Source: JAMCRM01 sp035561075
Lineage (GTDB): Bacteria; Acidobacteriota; Terriglobia; Bryobacterales; Bryobacteraceae
Direction of reading: 5' to 3'
Assembly (NCBI GenBank): GCA_035561075.1
Contig: DATMYF010000055.1
Coordinates: 1 to 64,000, forward strand
Length of the DNA stretch: 64,000 nucleotides
Shown: positions 15,136 through 22,839 of the stretch, in pieces
Numbering within the stretch: position 1 is the first letter of the stretch
How the letters are laid out: each line of letters begins with the position of its first letter
Notes under the pieces: generated by a model
What the model saw: only the letters and a program-made list of their open reading frames with translations
Databases searched by the model: none
What the model was told of the DNA's origin: nothing
Translations under genes and position numbers: made by a program

Positions 15136-16536
15136 TCACATCCGGGCCGGCTTGGGCCGCCAGATGAAGTAGACCGGCACTCCCAGCAACACGATGATCA
15201 ATCCCGGCCAGGTGAAGCTCGGTTTATACAGCAGCAGCAGGATCTCGATGGCCCCGGCAATGATGATATATAGGGCCGGCAGCACCGGGTACCCGAACGC
15301 GCGGTAGGGGCGCTCCATCTCCGGCCGTTTGCGGCGCAGCACGAAAAGGCCCGCGATGGTGAGAATGTAGAACAGCAGCACCGCGAAGATCACGTAATCG
15401 AGCAGGTCGCTGTAGCTTCCGCTAAGGGTGAGGAGCACGGCCCAGGCGCATTGGATTACGAGGGAGAACCTGGGGGTGTGGTGCACCGGGTCGAGGATGC
15501 CCGCCTGGCGGAAAAAGAGCCCGTCCTTGGCCATCGCGTAATACACGCGCGCACCCGCCAGGATGATGCCGTTGGCGCAGCCGAAGGTGGAGATCATGAT
15601 GGCCGCGGCCATCAACTGCACGGCCACGGGACCCAGCATAGTGGCAGCGGCGGCCGTGGCGACGCGGTCTTCGGGAGCCGTCTGAATACCTTCGAGCGGC
15701 AGCATCGTAAGGTACGCCAGGTTCGAGGCGATGTAGAGCAGCGAGACCACCCCCACCCCAAGCGCCAACGACAGCGGCAGGTTGCGCTTTGGGTTCCGCA
15801 CTTCTCCGGCCGTGAAGGTGACGTTGTTCCAGGCGTCAGCGGAGAACAGCGCCCCCACCATCGCGACCCCCACGATCCGGATGGTGGTGAAGCTCCAGTC
15901 GGCGTTCTGCCAGAAATTGCCGAAATTGCGCGAGATGGCGTCCGGGTCGCGGCCCAGCGCGAAACCGAAACCGATCAGCCCGAGCAGGGCGGCGGTTTTG
16001 GCGAACGTGAAGACGTTCTGCACGCGCGCGCCGGTCCGGATGCCGCGGGTATTGGCCCAACTCAACAGCACCAGCACCGAGATGGCCGTGAGCTGTTGCG
16101 TGTTCAGGCCGAAGCGCCCGCCGCCGAGCAGGTAGTTATGCGCGGAAATCCACGGGACAAAGACGCCGCTGAACTTGGCAAAGGCCACGGCGACGGCGGC
16201 GATGGTGCCGGTCTGGATCACCAGAAAGAGCGTCCAGCCGTAGAGGAAGCCGCTCATAGGCCCGAAGGCCTCCCGCAAGTAAACGTACTGGCCGCCGGCG
16301 TGCGGCATGGCAGCCGCCAGTTCCCCGTAGCTGAGGGCGGCGATGATGGTGAGGACCGCGGTTATGGCCCAGGTCATCAGCATCAGCCCCGGCGAGTGGA
16401 CCTGCCGGGCGATATCCGCGGAGACGATGAAGATGCCGGAGCCGATCATGGACCCCATCACCAGGGTGGTAGCGTCCATGAGGCCGAGGCCCTTGACGAA
16501 TCCCGCGTTTACATCGGTGGTGCCGACTGTAGCCAT
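15136..16536 (-). CDS. APC superfamily amino acid permease
   Basis: A 466-residue transporter with about 12 membrane helices. The N-terminal GLMDATTLVMGSMIGSGIFIVSADIAR contains the GSGIF unwound helix that binds the substrate carboxylate in APC transporters. Later landmarks are YGELAAAMPHAGGQYVYLREAFGP and a C-terminal FVLRRKRPEMERPYRAFGYPVLPALY loop. It probably imports or exchanges amino acids; the substrate is not predictable. The ATG at 16536 lies inside the end of thiE and has GGAGG upstream. It is the last gene of the operon beginning with the MFS gene at 20094. Confidence 0.9.
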   Translation of the reverse strand: MATVGTTDVNAGFVKGLGLMDATTLVMGSMIGSGIFIVSADIARQVHSPGLMLMTWAITAVLTIIAALSYGELAAAMPHAGGQYVYLREAFGPMSGFLYGWTLFLVIQTGTIAAVAVAFAKFSGVFVPWISAHNYLLGGGRFGLNTQQLTAISVLVLLSWANTRGIRTGARVQNVFTFAKTAALLGLIGFGFALGRDPDAISRNFGNFWQNADWSFTTIRIVGVAMVGALFSADAWNNVTFTAGEVRNPKRNLPLSLALGVGVVSLLYIASNLAYLTMLPLEGIQTAPEDRVATAAAATMLGPVAVQLMAAAIMISTFGCANGIILAGARVYYAMAKDGLFFRQAGILDPVHHTPRFSLVIQCAWAVLLTLSGSYSDLLDYVIFAVLLFYILTIAGLFVLRRKRPEMERPYRAFGYPVLPALYIIIAGAIEILLLLYKPSFTWPGLIIVLLGVPVYFIWRPKPARM

Positions 16537-17156
16537 TCCTCCATCCTCCGGCGGAGCGAGGCGGCCGTGCAAGGCTCCGTTATGAAATCACCGATTACCG
16601 CGACCGAATCGGCGCCGGCGGCCCATACTTGGTGTGCGTTGGCGCGGGTGATGCCGCCGATGGCCACCAGCGGCCCGGCAATTGTGGAGCGGCACGAGCG
16701 GAGTTGTTCCAGCCCCACCACGGGATCCGGGTCTCGCTTGGACGCTGTGGGGAAGATGGGGCCCAGCGCGAGGTAGTCCACCGGCTCCCCGGCGGCGGCG
16801 CGCAGTTGTTCGGGATTGTGGGTGGAGAAGCCCACCACGGCGCTGCTTCCCACGATGCGGCGTGCGTCGGCGGGGGCCAGGTCATCCTGTCCGACGTGCA
16901 GGCCGGCGCCGAGCAGCGCGGCGATATCGGCGCGATCATCGATGATAAGGACGGCTCCCGCCTGGCGGCACAGGGCGGCGGTTTCGCGGGCCTGCGCGAA
17001 AATGTCCCGGCTCCAGTGGCCCTTATGCCGTACTTGCAGGATGCGGGCTCCGCCCTCTACGAGCGCTGCCGCAGCGGCCGTCAGGCCCAGCGCCGGCCAT
17101 GGCCCGGCGCCGCTGTCGAGAATCGGGTAGATCGGCGGCAGTGTCGTACGCGGCAT
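16509..17156 (-). CDS. thiE: Thiamine phosphate synthase ThiE
   Basis: A 215-residue TIM-barrel protein with ThiE/TenI landmarks: ILQVRHKGHWSRD, VLIIDDRADIAALLGAGLHVGQDDLAPADAR (pyrimidine-binding DDR and HVGQxDL), VGFSTHNPEQL, DYLALGPIFPTASKRDPDPVVGLEQL and the phosphate-binding VAIGGITRANA. It would join HMP-pyrophosphate and thiazole phosphate to thiamine phosphate. No other thiamine gene is linked, so a TenI-like paralogue is possible. The HVGQ and STH residues support real synthase activity. It follows the FmdB-like gene after nine bases. Confidence 0.85.
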   Translation of the reverse strand: MPRTTLPPIYPILDSGAGPWPALGLTAAAAALVEGGARILQVRHKGHWSRDIFAQARETAALCRQAGAVLIIDDRADIAALLGAGLHVGQDDLAPADARRIVGSSAVVGFSTHNPEQLRAAAGEPVDYLALGPIFPTASKRDPDPVVGLEQLRSCRSTIAGPLVAIGGITRANAHQVWAAGADSVAVIGDFITEPCTAASLRRRMEEWLQSAPPM

Positions 17157-17165
17157 TTTTTCGGA

Positions 17166-17399
17166 TTACCCGCCGAATCCGCAAGCTTCCGGATGGCGGC
17201 AGCCGGCGCAGGGCCCCCCGGCCGGCGGCTGCGGCCCCTTCTGCGGGGCGGAGCCGGCGTGGGCGGCGAAGACCGAAAGCTCCTGCCGCAAATGGGTCTC
17301 GCCGCAGGAGGGGCAGGTAAGGCCGTCTTTGTCCGAGGTGCGTACCAGCTTCTCAAAGCGCGTTCCGCAATCCTGGCAACTGTATTCGTATATAGGCAT
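17166..17399 (-). CDS. FmdB-type zinc ribbon protein
   Basis: A 77-residue protein starting MPIYEYSCQDCGTRFEKLV, with CxxC at 8-11 and CPSC near residues 29-32 forming the FmdB zinc ribbon. An unusual Pro/Gly/Ala-rich tail with a second Cys set (CAGCRHPEAC) follows. FmdB relatives are putative regulators; the function is unproven. It lies two bases after dacB and nine before thiE on the same strand. Confidence 0.88.
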   Translation of the reverse strand: MPIYEYSCQDCGTRFEKLVRTSDKDGLTCPSCGETHLRQELSVFAAHAGSAPQKGPQPPAGGPCAGCRHPEACGFGG

Positions 17400-17401
17400 G
17401 G

Positions 17402-18910
17402 CTACTCCACCATCAGGGAACAGATTCGGTCCATGACGCTGCGGATCTCACCCGCGGCACCATTGTAGTTATTTACCAGTATCGCAAAGGCCAGGTGTCC
17501 GCCGCGGCGCGGCTCGGCATAGCCGGAGAGGGCGCTCACGCCGGTGAGCGTCCCGGTCTTGGCGCGGATGCGTCCGGCCGCGGACCCTTGCTGAAAGCGG
17601 TGGGCCAAGGTGCCGTCCTCCCCTCCGACCGGCAGCAGGCTCAGCCAGTGCTCGCGGACAGGAAGTTTCCACATATAGGTCAGGAGGCGCGACATGGCCG
17701 CCGGGGTCACCAGGTTAAGGCGCGCCAGGCCGGAGCCATCCACCAGGTTATAGGAGGTGCGGCCGATTCCGGCCTCGTCAAGGAAGAGCCGCATCTCTTC
17801 AATGCCCGCCTGGCGGCTGCCGATTCCGCGCCGTATCCGGGCCACCGCCCGGAGGTTCATCTCGGCGTGCAGGTTCTGGCTGACTTTGGCGGTGATCCGG
17901 AGGTCTTCCACGAGGGGGGCGGAGACCCGGCGGGCCAGCTCCGTCCCGGGCTGGGGAACGGGCGCGGGGCCCAGGGCAGGGTCGGGCACCTGATTTGAAA
18001 ACATGTGCCGCACCTGGACGCCGCCGGAAACGGCGACGCCGCGGCGCTCCAGGGCGTCCTTAAGGGCCAGAGCGGCGTACCGGGCCGGCTCGTCAATGGC
18101 CAGCAGCGTCCCGTACCCTTTATCCCCGGCGGGAAGGGTGCCCCAAAGCCGCAGTTGGCGGAAGCCGGGTTCACGGTCGATACGGATGCGCCGCTCGCCG
18201 CCGCGGGCGACGGTGCGGACGCGGTTGTCGATCTCGTAATACTCGAGCGGAGGAGAGAGCGTCAGGCGCGCCAGTTGGCCGGGGCGCTCGCCAGGCCGGA
18301 GGCGGAGCGTGAAAGCGTTGTCGTTCACCGCCAGGGCGCTGACGGCCGCGCCGTATTCCCAGATGGTATCTTCCGCCGCCCAGCCCTCCGGGTAGGGCTC
18401 CCAGAGATAGGCGGTGTCGTCGCCTGTGATGCCGCCTTCTACGCGCCGCACGCCGCGCGCCACCACCTGGTCCGCCAGTTCCTCGATGGCCTGGAGCGGG
18501 TTGCCCTCGGCCGCGCCGGTGCGGTACGGTATGGCCCGGGGCGAGAGGTTCGGATCGCCACCACCCACCAGGCGCACGCCCCTGGCCGTGCCGGAGGCGT
18601 CCGGACGGGTCTCGGCAAGCACCAGAGTTTCGTAGCGGTAGCCGGGTCCCAGCCGTGCCAGGGCCAGAGCGGTGGTGAACAGCTTGGCGTTAGAGGCGGG
18701 AACGAAGAACCGGTCGGGATTCAGATCGAAGAGGACCGCTCCGGTATCCAGATCGACGATCCGGATGCCCCAGAAGGCCCCGCGCGCCACGGGCGAACCG
18801 TCGATGGCGGCATGGATACGCGCCGGCAGTTGCTGGGCACTCGCGGAGAGCGCGAAGGCGAGCGCCACTACCCCAACTCCTATCCCCCAACTCCCGTCTC
18901 CTGCCCTCAT
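17402..18910 (-). CDS. dacB: D-alanyl-D-alanine carboxypeptidase/endopeptidase (PBP4 type)
   Basis: A 502-residue exported penicillin-binding protein of the DacB/S13 family. After a signal peptide (VVALAFALSASAQQ) come the three active-site motifs: SxxK in PASNAKLFT (about residue 73), the SxN-type motif in VDGSGLARLN, and KTG in RAKTGTLTGVSALSGY. The large insertion between SxxK and SxN that marks class C low-molecular-mass PBPs is present (GGGDPNLSPR region). It trims or cleaves peptidoglycan in the periplasm. Its start overlaps the MFS stop by four bases. Confidence 0.93.
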   Translation of the reverse strand: MRAGDGSWGIGVGVVALAFALSASAQQLPARIHAAIDGSPVARGAFWGIRIVDLDTGAVLFDLNPDRFFVPASNAKLFTTALALARLGPGYRYETLVLAETRPDASGTARGVRLVGGGDPNLSPRAIPYRTGAAEGNPLQAIEELADQVVARGVRRVEGGITGDDTAYLWEPYPEGWAAEDTIWEYGAAVSALAVNDNAFTLRLRPGERPGQLARLTLSPPLEYYEIDNRVRTVARGGERRIRIDREPGFRQLRLWGTLPAGDKGYGTLLAIDEPARYAALALKDALERRGVAVSGGVQVRHMFSNQVPDPALGPAPVPQPGTELARRVSAPLVEDLRITAKVSQNLHAEMNLRAVARIRRGIGSRQAGIEEMRLFLDEAGIGRTSYNLVDGSGLARLNLVTPAAMSRLLTYMWKLPVREHWLSLLPVGGEDGTLAHRFQQGSAAGRIRAKTGTLTGVSALSGYAEPRRGGHLAFAILVNNYNGAAGEIRSVMDRICSLMVE

Positions 18911-20094
18911 CTGCCTGTCGCCTTGGCTTCCACCCAGACCAGGAACAGCAGCACCAATACGATAAAGGTGCCGGCGAGCGGCAGCGCCATGACCACCCCG
19001 ATCCCGGCCAGTTCCGCGAAGTACCCAAGGGTGGCCGGGGCGAGCATTCCGCCCATCAAGGCGAAGGAAAAGATGCCGTTAAAAAACGCGGGGTTGAAGT
19101 AGGGAAAGCGGCGGCCGATCATCTCCGCAACCAGGGGGTAGACGCCCGCGAAGCCGCCGCCCACCAGCAGGACTCCGCTGCCGGCACCGAAGCCGTTATT
19201 GGTGAGAAACAACAGCGCCAGCCCGAACAGGGCGGCCAGCACGCTTCCCCCCAGCAGTTTGCTTCCGTGTACCCGGCGCACAGCATAAACAGCCGCCATG
19301 CGGCCTACCAGCAGCGACATCCAGTAGAGCGCCAGAAGGAGGAGCGATGCCGTCGGGCTGATCCCCAGCCGCCGCACCAGGAACAGGGGCAGCCAGCCCG
19401 CAAGCGACCACTCGTTCCCGAATTGGAAGAAGAGCAGCAGGGCAAAGATCACTGCGCCGGGGCTGCGGAAATCGCGAAAAGCCTGGCGCACGGTGGGCTG
19501 GTCCCGGGATATCGCGGCGGGAAGGCGCGTTTTGGCGTAAACCCCGGCGTAGAGTCCTGGGGCCACCGCTATCAGCACCAGGATGCTCGGCACGGTATAG
19601 GCGTAGAAGGTGCCCGCCACCAGCAGGCTGGCGGCAAGGCATCCAAAGCCGAAGAGGATACCCGCCTTCGCCACGGTTTCTCCCGGGTTCCGGACATACC
19701 CGGCGGAAGCGGCATGGAATAGGCCGGTATTCAGGAGTCCGGCGGCCAGCCCGATGACCGCCAACCCGGCCATCCGCCAGTGCGCGGGAGCCGGCGGAGG
19801 AACCAGAGCCAGCGACAGCAGCGCCGCGCAAGCCAGCGAGCAGGCGAAGACCAGGGTGAAGGAGACCCCCCAACGGCGGAGAAGCCATCGCGCCAGCGGC
19901 GCCGCCGAGATTACCGCCAGCCCGAGGCACAGGAAGTAGTTCCCCACCGTGATGAACTCGGGGGGGTCGCGATGATAGCCCCAAGCCGGCAGAATGGCTC
20001 CCAGCAGAGCCATCAGGAAACCGGAGAGGAAAAAGCCAGCCAGAATCTTCCCCATGGGGGCTTCATGCCGGCTTTCGACTGCCTGCATCTCCAC
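18907..20094 (-). CDS. MFS transporter
   Basis: A 395-residue protein with about 12 hydrophobic segments, from FFLSGFLMALLGAILPAWGY to LAGTFIVLVLLFLVWVE, and the basic loop ARWLLRRWG between helices 2 and 3, as in major facilitator proteins. EWSLAGWLPLFLVRRLG in helix 7 and the adjoining loop resemble FucP-like sugar or unknown-substrate MFS members. The substrate is not predictable. It heads a five-gene minus-strand operon (MFS, dacB, FmdB-like, thiE, APC permease) with four-base and two-base junctions, which may link transport to cell-wall turnover. Confidence 0.85.
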   Translation of the reverse strand: MEMQAVESRHEAPMGKILAGFFLSGFLMALLGAILPAWGYHRDPPEFITVGNYFLCLGLAVISAAPLARWLLRRWGVSFTLVFACSLACAALLSLALVPPPAPAHWRMAGLAVIGLAAGLLNTGLFHAASAGYVRNPGETVAKAGILFGFGCLAASLLVAGTFYAYTVPSILVLIAVAPGLYAGVYAKTRLPAAISRDQPTVRQAFRDFRSPGAVIFALLLFFQFGNEWSLAGWLPLFLVRRLGISPTASLLLLALYWMSLLVGRMAAVYAVRRVHGSKLLGGSVLAALFGLALLFLTNNGFGAGSGVLLVGGGFAGVYPLVAEMIGRRFPYFNPAFFNGIFSFALMGGMLAPATLGYFAELAGIGVVMALPLAGTFIVLVLLFLVWVEAKATGR

Positions 20095-20388
20095 CTGCCA
20101 ATTGTATCGTTTTGAGCATCAGGTAACGTGCGGATTCCGGAATTCGGAAGGGCGCAAAACCATCTGGCTACTGAAATCGGAAGCTTGATTGAGGGAGGTC
20201 TCGTCTTTTCAGCAGTTTGCGGATGGCACGCGGGTTGCACTCCAGGCGGTGGGGGTTTTAGGGTTTTTCAAGCTTTGGTGCGTTGCCTCGTCTGGGCTAA
20301 TCCGCACCCCGCTCCGGTTACCATCTGACCGGAGCGGGGTCTTTTTTTTGCCCGGACACCTTCCTGCTAAACTAGTGTTCTCCTACTC
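20095..20388 (+). other. Intergenic region with a likely short transcript or attenuated leader
   Basis: No coding frame is convincing here. On the plus strand a hairpin (GGTGCG at 20277-20282 with CGCACC at 20303-20308) overlaps the foot of a very strong intrinsic terminator (20306-20349). Since no plus-strand gene lies upstream, the terminator must end either an sRNA starting in this gap or a leader of the hydrolase gene at 20389. No sequence family is recognised. Confidence 0.45.
20306..20349 (+). terminator. Strong intrinsic terminator with no upstream gene
   Basis: A perfect 13-bp stem (20306-20318 with 20328-20340), a 9-base loop and a run of eight T residues (20342-20349). It lies 40 bases before the hydrolase ATG at 20389 in the same direction. 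Confidence 0.85.
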
Positions 20389-21420
20389 ATGCCCGGACTT
20401 TACTCCGTCTGGATGGACGGCTGGGAACGCCGCCTGGCCAATCGCGACAAAAACCGCCGGTATCGCCCGTTTGACTGGGGCCTGGAGTGGCTCAGCGGTA
20501 TCAGCCTTCCGGGTTTCCATGCGGAAGCGGACGGAGATCCGGCAGCGTGGATGGAGCGCTTTATTTCCGCCGCACTAGCCAATTCGGCCTGCTTCTACGG
20601 GTACAGCACTCCCAACGACTACCGGCTGGATGGCTCCCACCTGACCTTCAGCAGCCCCGGCGGGTGCCCTTATCCCGAAAATAATACGGTGCACGCGGAT
20701 TTCTTCCCCGCCGGAAACGACCGGGCGGTGCTGGTGCTACCCCAATGGAACGCTGGCGCAGATGGGCACCACGGGTTATGCCGCCTGCTGAACCGCTTTG
20801 GAATCACGGCATTGCGAATGAGCATGGCGTACCATGACCGGCGCATGCCTGCCGAACTCGAACGGGCCGACTACCACGTGTCGAGTAACCTCGGCCGCAC
20901 CATTCATGCCGTGCGGCAGTCCGTAGTGGACGCACGTTCCTGCCTGGATTGGCTGGAAGGCCGCGGATACCGCCGGTTGGCCATCCTGGGCACCAGCTTG
21001 GGTTCGTGCGTGGCTTTCGTTACCTCCGCCCACGACCGGCGCGTTGGGACCGGCGTCTATAACCACATCTCGATGAACTTCGGGGATGTGGTGTGGACCG
21101 GGCTCTCCACGGGGCACGTCCGCAAAGGGCTGGAGGAGGGCGTTACCCAGGAGCAACTTGGGCGGTACTGGTCCATCATCAGCCCTTCTAGCTTCTTCCA
21201 CTTGATGGAGGGCCGTACCACGCCGAACCTGCTGATCTGGACGCGGCACGATACCACGTTCCTGCCAATTTACTCCCGGCAGGTGGTGGAGGCGTTCCGC
21301 TCCCGGGGAATGCCGCATCAGGTGCTCACGCTGCCCTGCGGACACTACACTCTGGGACAGTTTCCTTTCAATCTGATGGACGGGTTGGCCATGTGCCGTT
21401 TCCTCGCAGGTAACCTGTAA
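20389..21420 (+). CDS. ABHD18-like alpha/beta hydrolase
   Basis: A 343-residue cytoplasmic protein matching the ABHD18 (DUF2048-like) hydrolases. ACFYGYSTPNDYRL comes before the core. The nucleophile elbow is GTSLGSCVAF (Ser in GTSLGS, about residue 205), and a late acid (WTRHDTTF) and catalytic His (CGHYTLG) complete a triad. Ester substrates of this family are poorly defined. Expression may be limited by the terminator 40 bases upstream. The gene stands alone between two apparent non-coding transcripts. Confidence 0.82.
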   Translation: MPGLYSVWMDGWERRLANRDKNRRYRPFDWGLEWLSGISLPGFHAEADGDPAAWMERFISAALANSACFYGYSTPNDYRLDGSHLTFSSPGGCPYPENNTVHADFFPAGNDRAVLVLPQWNAGADGHHGLCRLLNRFGITALRMSMAYHDRRMPAELERADYHVSSNLGRTIHAVRQSVVDARSCLDWLEGRGYRRLAILGTSLGSCVAFVTSAHDRRVGTGVYNHISMNFGDVVWTGLSTGHVRKGLEEGVTQEQLGRYWSIISPSSFFHLMEGRTTPNLLIWTRHDTTFLPIYSRQVVEAFRSRGMPHQVLTLPCGHYTLGQFPFNLMDGLAMCRFLAGNL

Positions 21421-21519
21421 CCACTGAATTGGGGTGTTAGGTGAATGGGGCCCTTCAGTAGTAGGGCTGTTGAAGCCTCGTTGACAATCCGGAGATCCCA
21501 TGTGAGGATGTAGGTATCA
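21421..21519 (+). other. Intergenic segment upstream of the candidate RNA
   Basis: A TTGACA box at 21481-21486 is the only promoter-like element seen; a -10 at the right distance is poor (GAGGAT). No gene is supported here. Confidence 0.35.
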
Positions 21520-21739
21520 CTGGAAAAGGAGGTGGTCCAGAACAATGAATGATTGTAGACTGCGCGAGGTGGCCGACTACTGAGTCGACCGTTCCAAAGT
21601 AGCGACCCCTTCCAGTATAGGGGTCAACGTTCCTGCGGACCGGCAACCTCTCGCATCTCGCCGTAAGCCTCAGGTTTCAATTTAGGCTACCTGAAGAAGT
21701 GAACCCCCGTGAGCTCTCTGGGCCCACGGGGGTTTTCGT
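21520..21739 (+). ncRNA. Candidate structured RNA of unknown family upstream of rpmE
   Basis: The segment begins with AAAAGGAGGTGGTCCAG (21524-21540 region), almost the full complement of the 16S rRNA 3' tail. A long-range helix follows: 21561-21570 with 21646-21655 (nine of ten pairs) extended by GCCG 21572-21575 with CGGC 21641-21644. Inside is a perfect hairpin, GACCCCT 21604-21610 with AGGGGTC 21619-21625. Another stem-loop (CAGGT/ACCTG near 21671-21692) and an intrinsic terminator (21702-21739) close the unit. A 12-codon frame, MNDCRLREVADY, follows the AGGAGG but its codons are part of the helix. It could be a regulatory RNA or a leader-peptide RNA; no Rfam family is recognised. Confidence 0.55.
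21702..21739 (+). terminator. Intrinsic terminator before rpmE
   Basis: ACCCCCGTG (21703-21711) pairs perfectly with CACGGGGGT (21725-21733), followed by TTTT. It ends the structured RNA before the rpmE promoter. Confidence 0.8.
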
Positions 21740-21741
21740 TC

Positions 21742-21750
21742 TGGTATACT
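21742..21750 (+). promoter_or_regulatory. Putative extended -10 promoter of rpmE
   Basis: TGGTATACT matches an extended -10 (TGnTATACT) 32 bases before the rpmE start and just after the terminator. No good -35 is visible, which is common for extended -10 promoters. Confidence 0.5.
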
Positions 21751-21781
21751 GGAATTCTCGAAAGGACTCCCGTAACACGTC

Positions 21782-22021
21782 ATGAAGGCCGGCATTCATC
21801 CCGCGTACAATGAAATCAACGTAATCTGCGCCTGCGGCAATAAATTCCAGACGCGCTCCACAAATAAGGGCGACATCCGGGTAGAAATCTGCTCGGCATG
21901 CCACCCGTTCTTCACCGGGAAGCAGAAGCTGATGGACACTGCTGGTCGCGTGGATCGTTTCGAGCGGAAATACGCTGCCACGCGTGGCGCCAAGAGACAG
22001 ATTACGCAACCTAACGCGTAA
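21782..22021 (+). CDS. rpmE: 50S ribosomal protein L31
   Basis: A 79-residue protein starting MKAGIHPAYNEINVICACGN, with the zinc-type L31 cysteines (CxC near residues 16-18 and CSAC near 37-40) and the conserved HPFFTGKQKLMDTAGRVDRFERKY. It is the zinc-binding (C+) form. The C-terminal tail after AATRGAKRQ is slightly extended. It has its own extended -10 promoter and follows a structured RNA with a terminator; no other ribosomal protein gene is adjacent. Confidence 0.97.
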   Translation: MKAGIHPAYNEINVICACGNKFQTRSTNKGDIRVEICSACHPFFTGKQKLMDTAGRVDRFERKYAATRGAKRQITQPNA

Positions 22022-22041
22022 GAGGTCGCTCTCTTTGTTCC

Positions 22042-22059
22042 GGGGGCCGGGCGGCCCCC
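22042..22059. terminator. GC-rich hairpin between convergent genes
   Basis: GGGGGCC (22042-22048) and GGCCCCC (22053-22059) form a perfect 7-bp stem with a 4-base loop between rpmE and the convergent Spy-like gene. No T-run follows on either strand, so termination is only probable. Confidence 0.4.
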
Positions 22060-22481
22060 TACCTGCCTGGGGTCCGGCTTCCTTCCAATTTCTTCTGCTG
22101 GCGCCGCTTTTCCCGCTCGGCGCGCATCTTCTCGTATTCGGCGCGCTGGTCTTCCGTGAGCATTGCACGGATCTGCTCGTACTGGCTGACCTCGATCGCC
22201 TTCATATCAGGCTTCGAGCGCTCGTGCACTTCCCGGATGCGCTGCCCCGTGTTCTCCACAATGTGTTGCAGCTTCTGCACTTGGTCTTCGGAGAGGTGAA
22301 GCCGTGCGGTCAATTCTTGGACATACCGGCGGCGGAACTCCTCGGGTGTCCGGGGAGGTCCCTTGTCGGACATCACCGTGTTCACCATATAGAGCCGGTA
22401 TCCGAACGCGCCCACCAGCGCCCCGCTGAGGAAGACGAGCAGCAGATATACGGCTGTGGTGAGATTAGGTCGCCTGTTCAC
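22059..22481 (-). CDS. Spy/CpxP-like membrane-anchored periplasmic protein
   Basis: A 140-residue protein with an N-terminal membrane anchor (about residues 11-31) followed by a helical, highly charged domain carrying two LTxxQ-type motifs (LHLSEDQVQKL and MLTEDQRAEYEKMR), as in CpxP, Spy and zinc-resistance proteins that sense or chaperone envelope stress. The C-terminal tail is basic. The GTG start at 22481 overlaps the TGA of the anti-sigma-like gene (GTGA), so it is the third gene of the sigma operon starting at 23430. Confidence 0.75.
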   Translation of the reverse strand: MNRRPNLTTAVYLLLVFLSGALVGAFGYRLYMVNTVMSDKGPPRTPEEFRRRYVQELTARLHLSEDQVQKLQHIVENTGQRIREVHERSKPDMKAIEVSQYEQIRAMLTEDQRAEYEKMRAEREKRRQQKKLEGSRTPGR

Positions 22482-22834
22482 AATTTGCCTGCCGTATCGC
22501 CATTGTCGGCCTGCAACGGTTCGAACAGAACCGTGTTTTCGGCGGTGACATGGCTATCGGCCAATGCCTCGACGTAAGTCTGGGAAGCGAAAGCGTTGCT
22601 CGACCTTGGCATGTACAGAAGCGCCGCCATCATAAGGGTGAGGGCAACGGCGGCGGTGACAAAACCGCTGGCCATACGTCCGAGGAAATAAGAGAACGTC
22701 TGGCGGGCTTCGATGCGCTGCCACAGTTGGGGCATGAAGTTGGCGCCCGGCTCCGGGTCGGGGCAGACCTCCCGGTATGCCCGGAACAATGCGTCCAGGT
22801 CTCGATCGAGGCCACCACGATTTGGCATCTGCAT
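22478..22834 (-). CDS. Putative membrane anti-sigma factor
   Basis: A 118-residue single-pass protein. The cytoplasmic N-terminal part (RDLDALFRAYREVCPDPEPGANFMPQLWQRIEAR) resembles the sigma-binding helices of anti-sigma factors. It is followed by a membrane helix at about residues 57-75 and a short extracytoplasmic tail. No HxxxCxxC zinc motif is present. The assignment rests mainly on position: it starts six bases after the ECF sigma gene and overlaps the Spy-like gene. The three genes resemble an RpoE-type envelope-stress circuit. Confidence 0.6.
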   Translation of the reverse strand: MQMPNRGGLDRDLDALFRAYREVCPDPEPGANFMPQLWQRIEARQTFSYFLGRMASGFVTAAVALTLMMAALLYMPRSSNAFASQTYVEALADSHVTAENTVLFEPLQADNGDTAGKL

Positions 22835-22839
22835 ATCTT

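Noticed and set aside
21546..21584. A 12-codon peptide gene (MNDCRLREVADY)
   Set aside because: It has a strong AGGAGG but at 12 bases, and most of its codons fall in a long-range RNA helix. It is therefore described within the structured RNA rather than as a CDS; ribosome profiling would decide.
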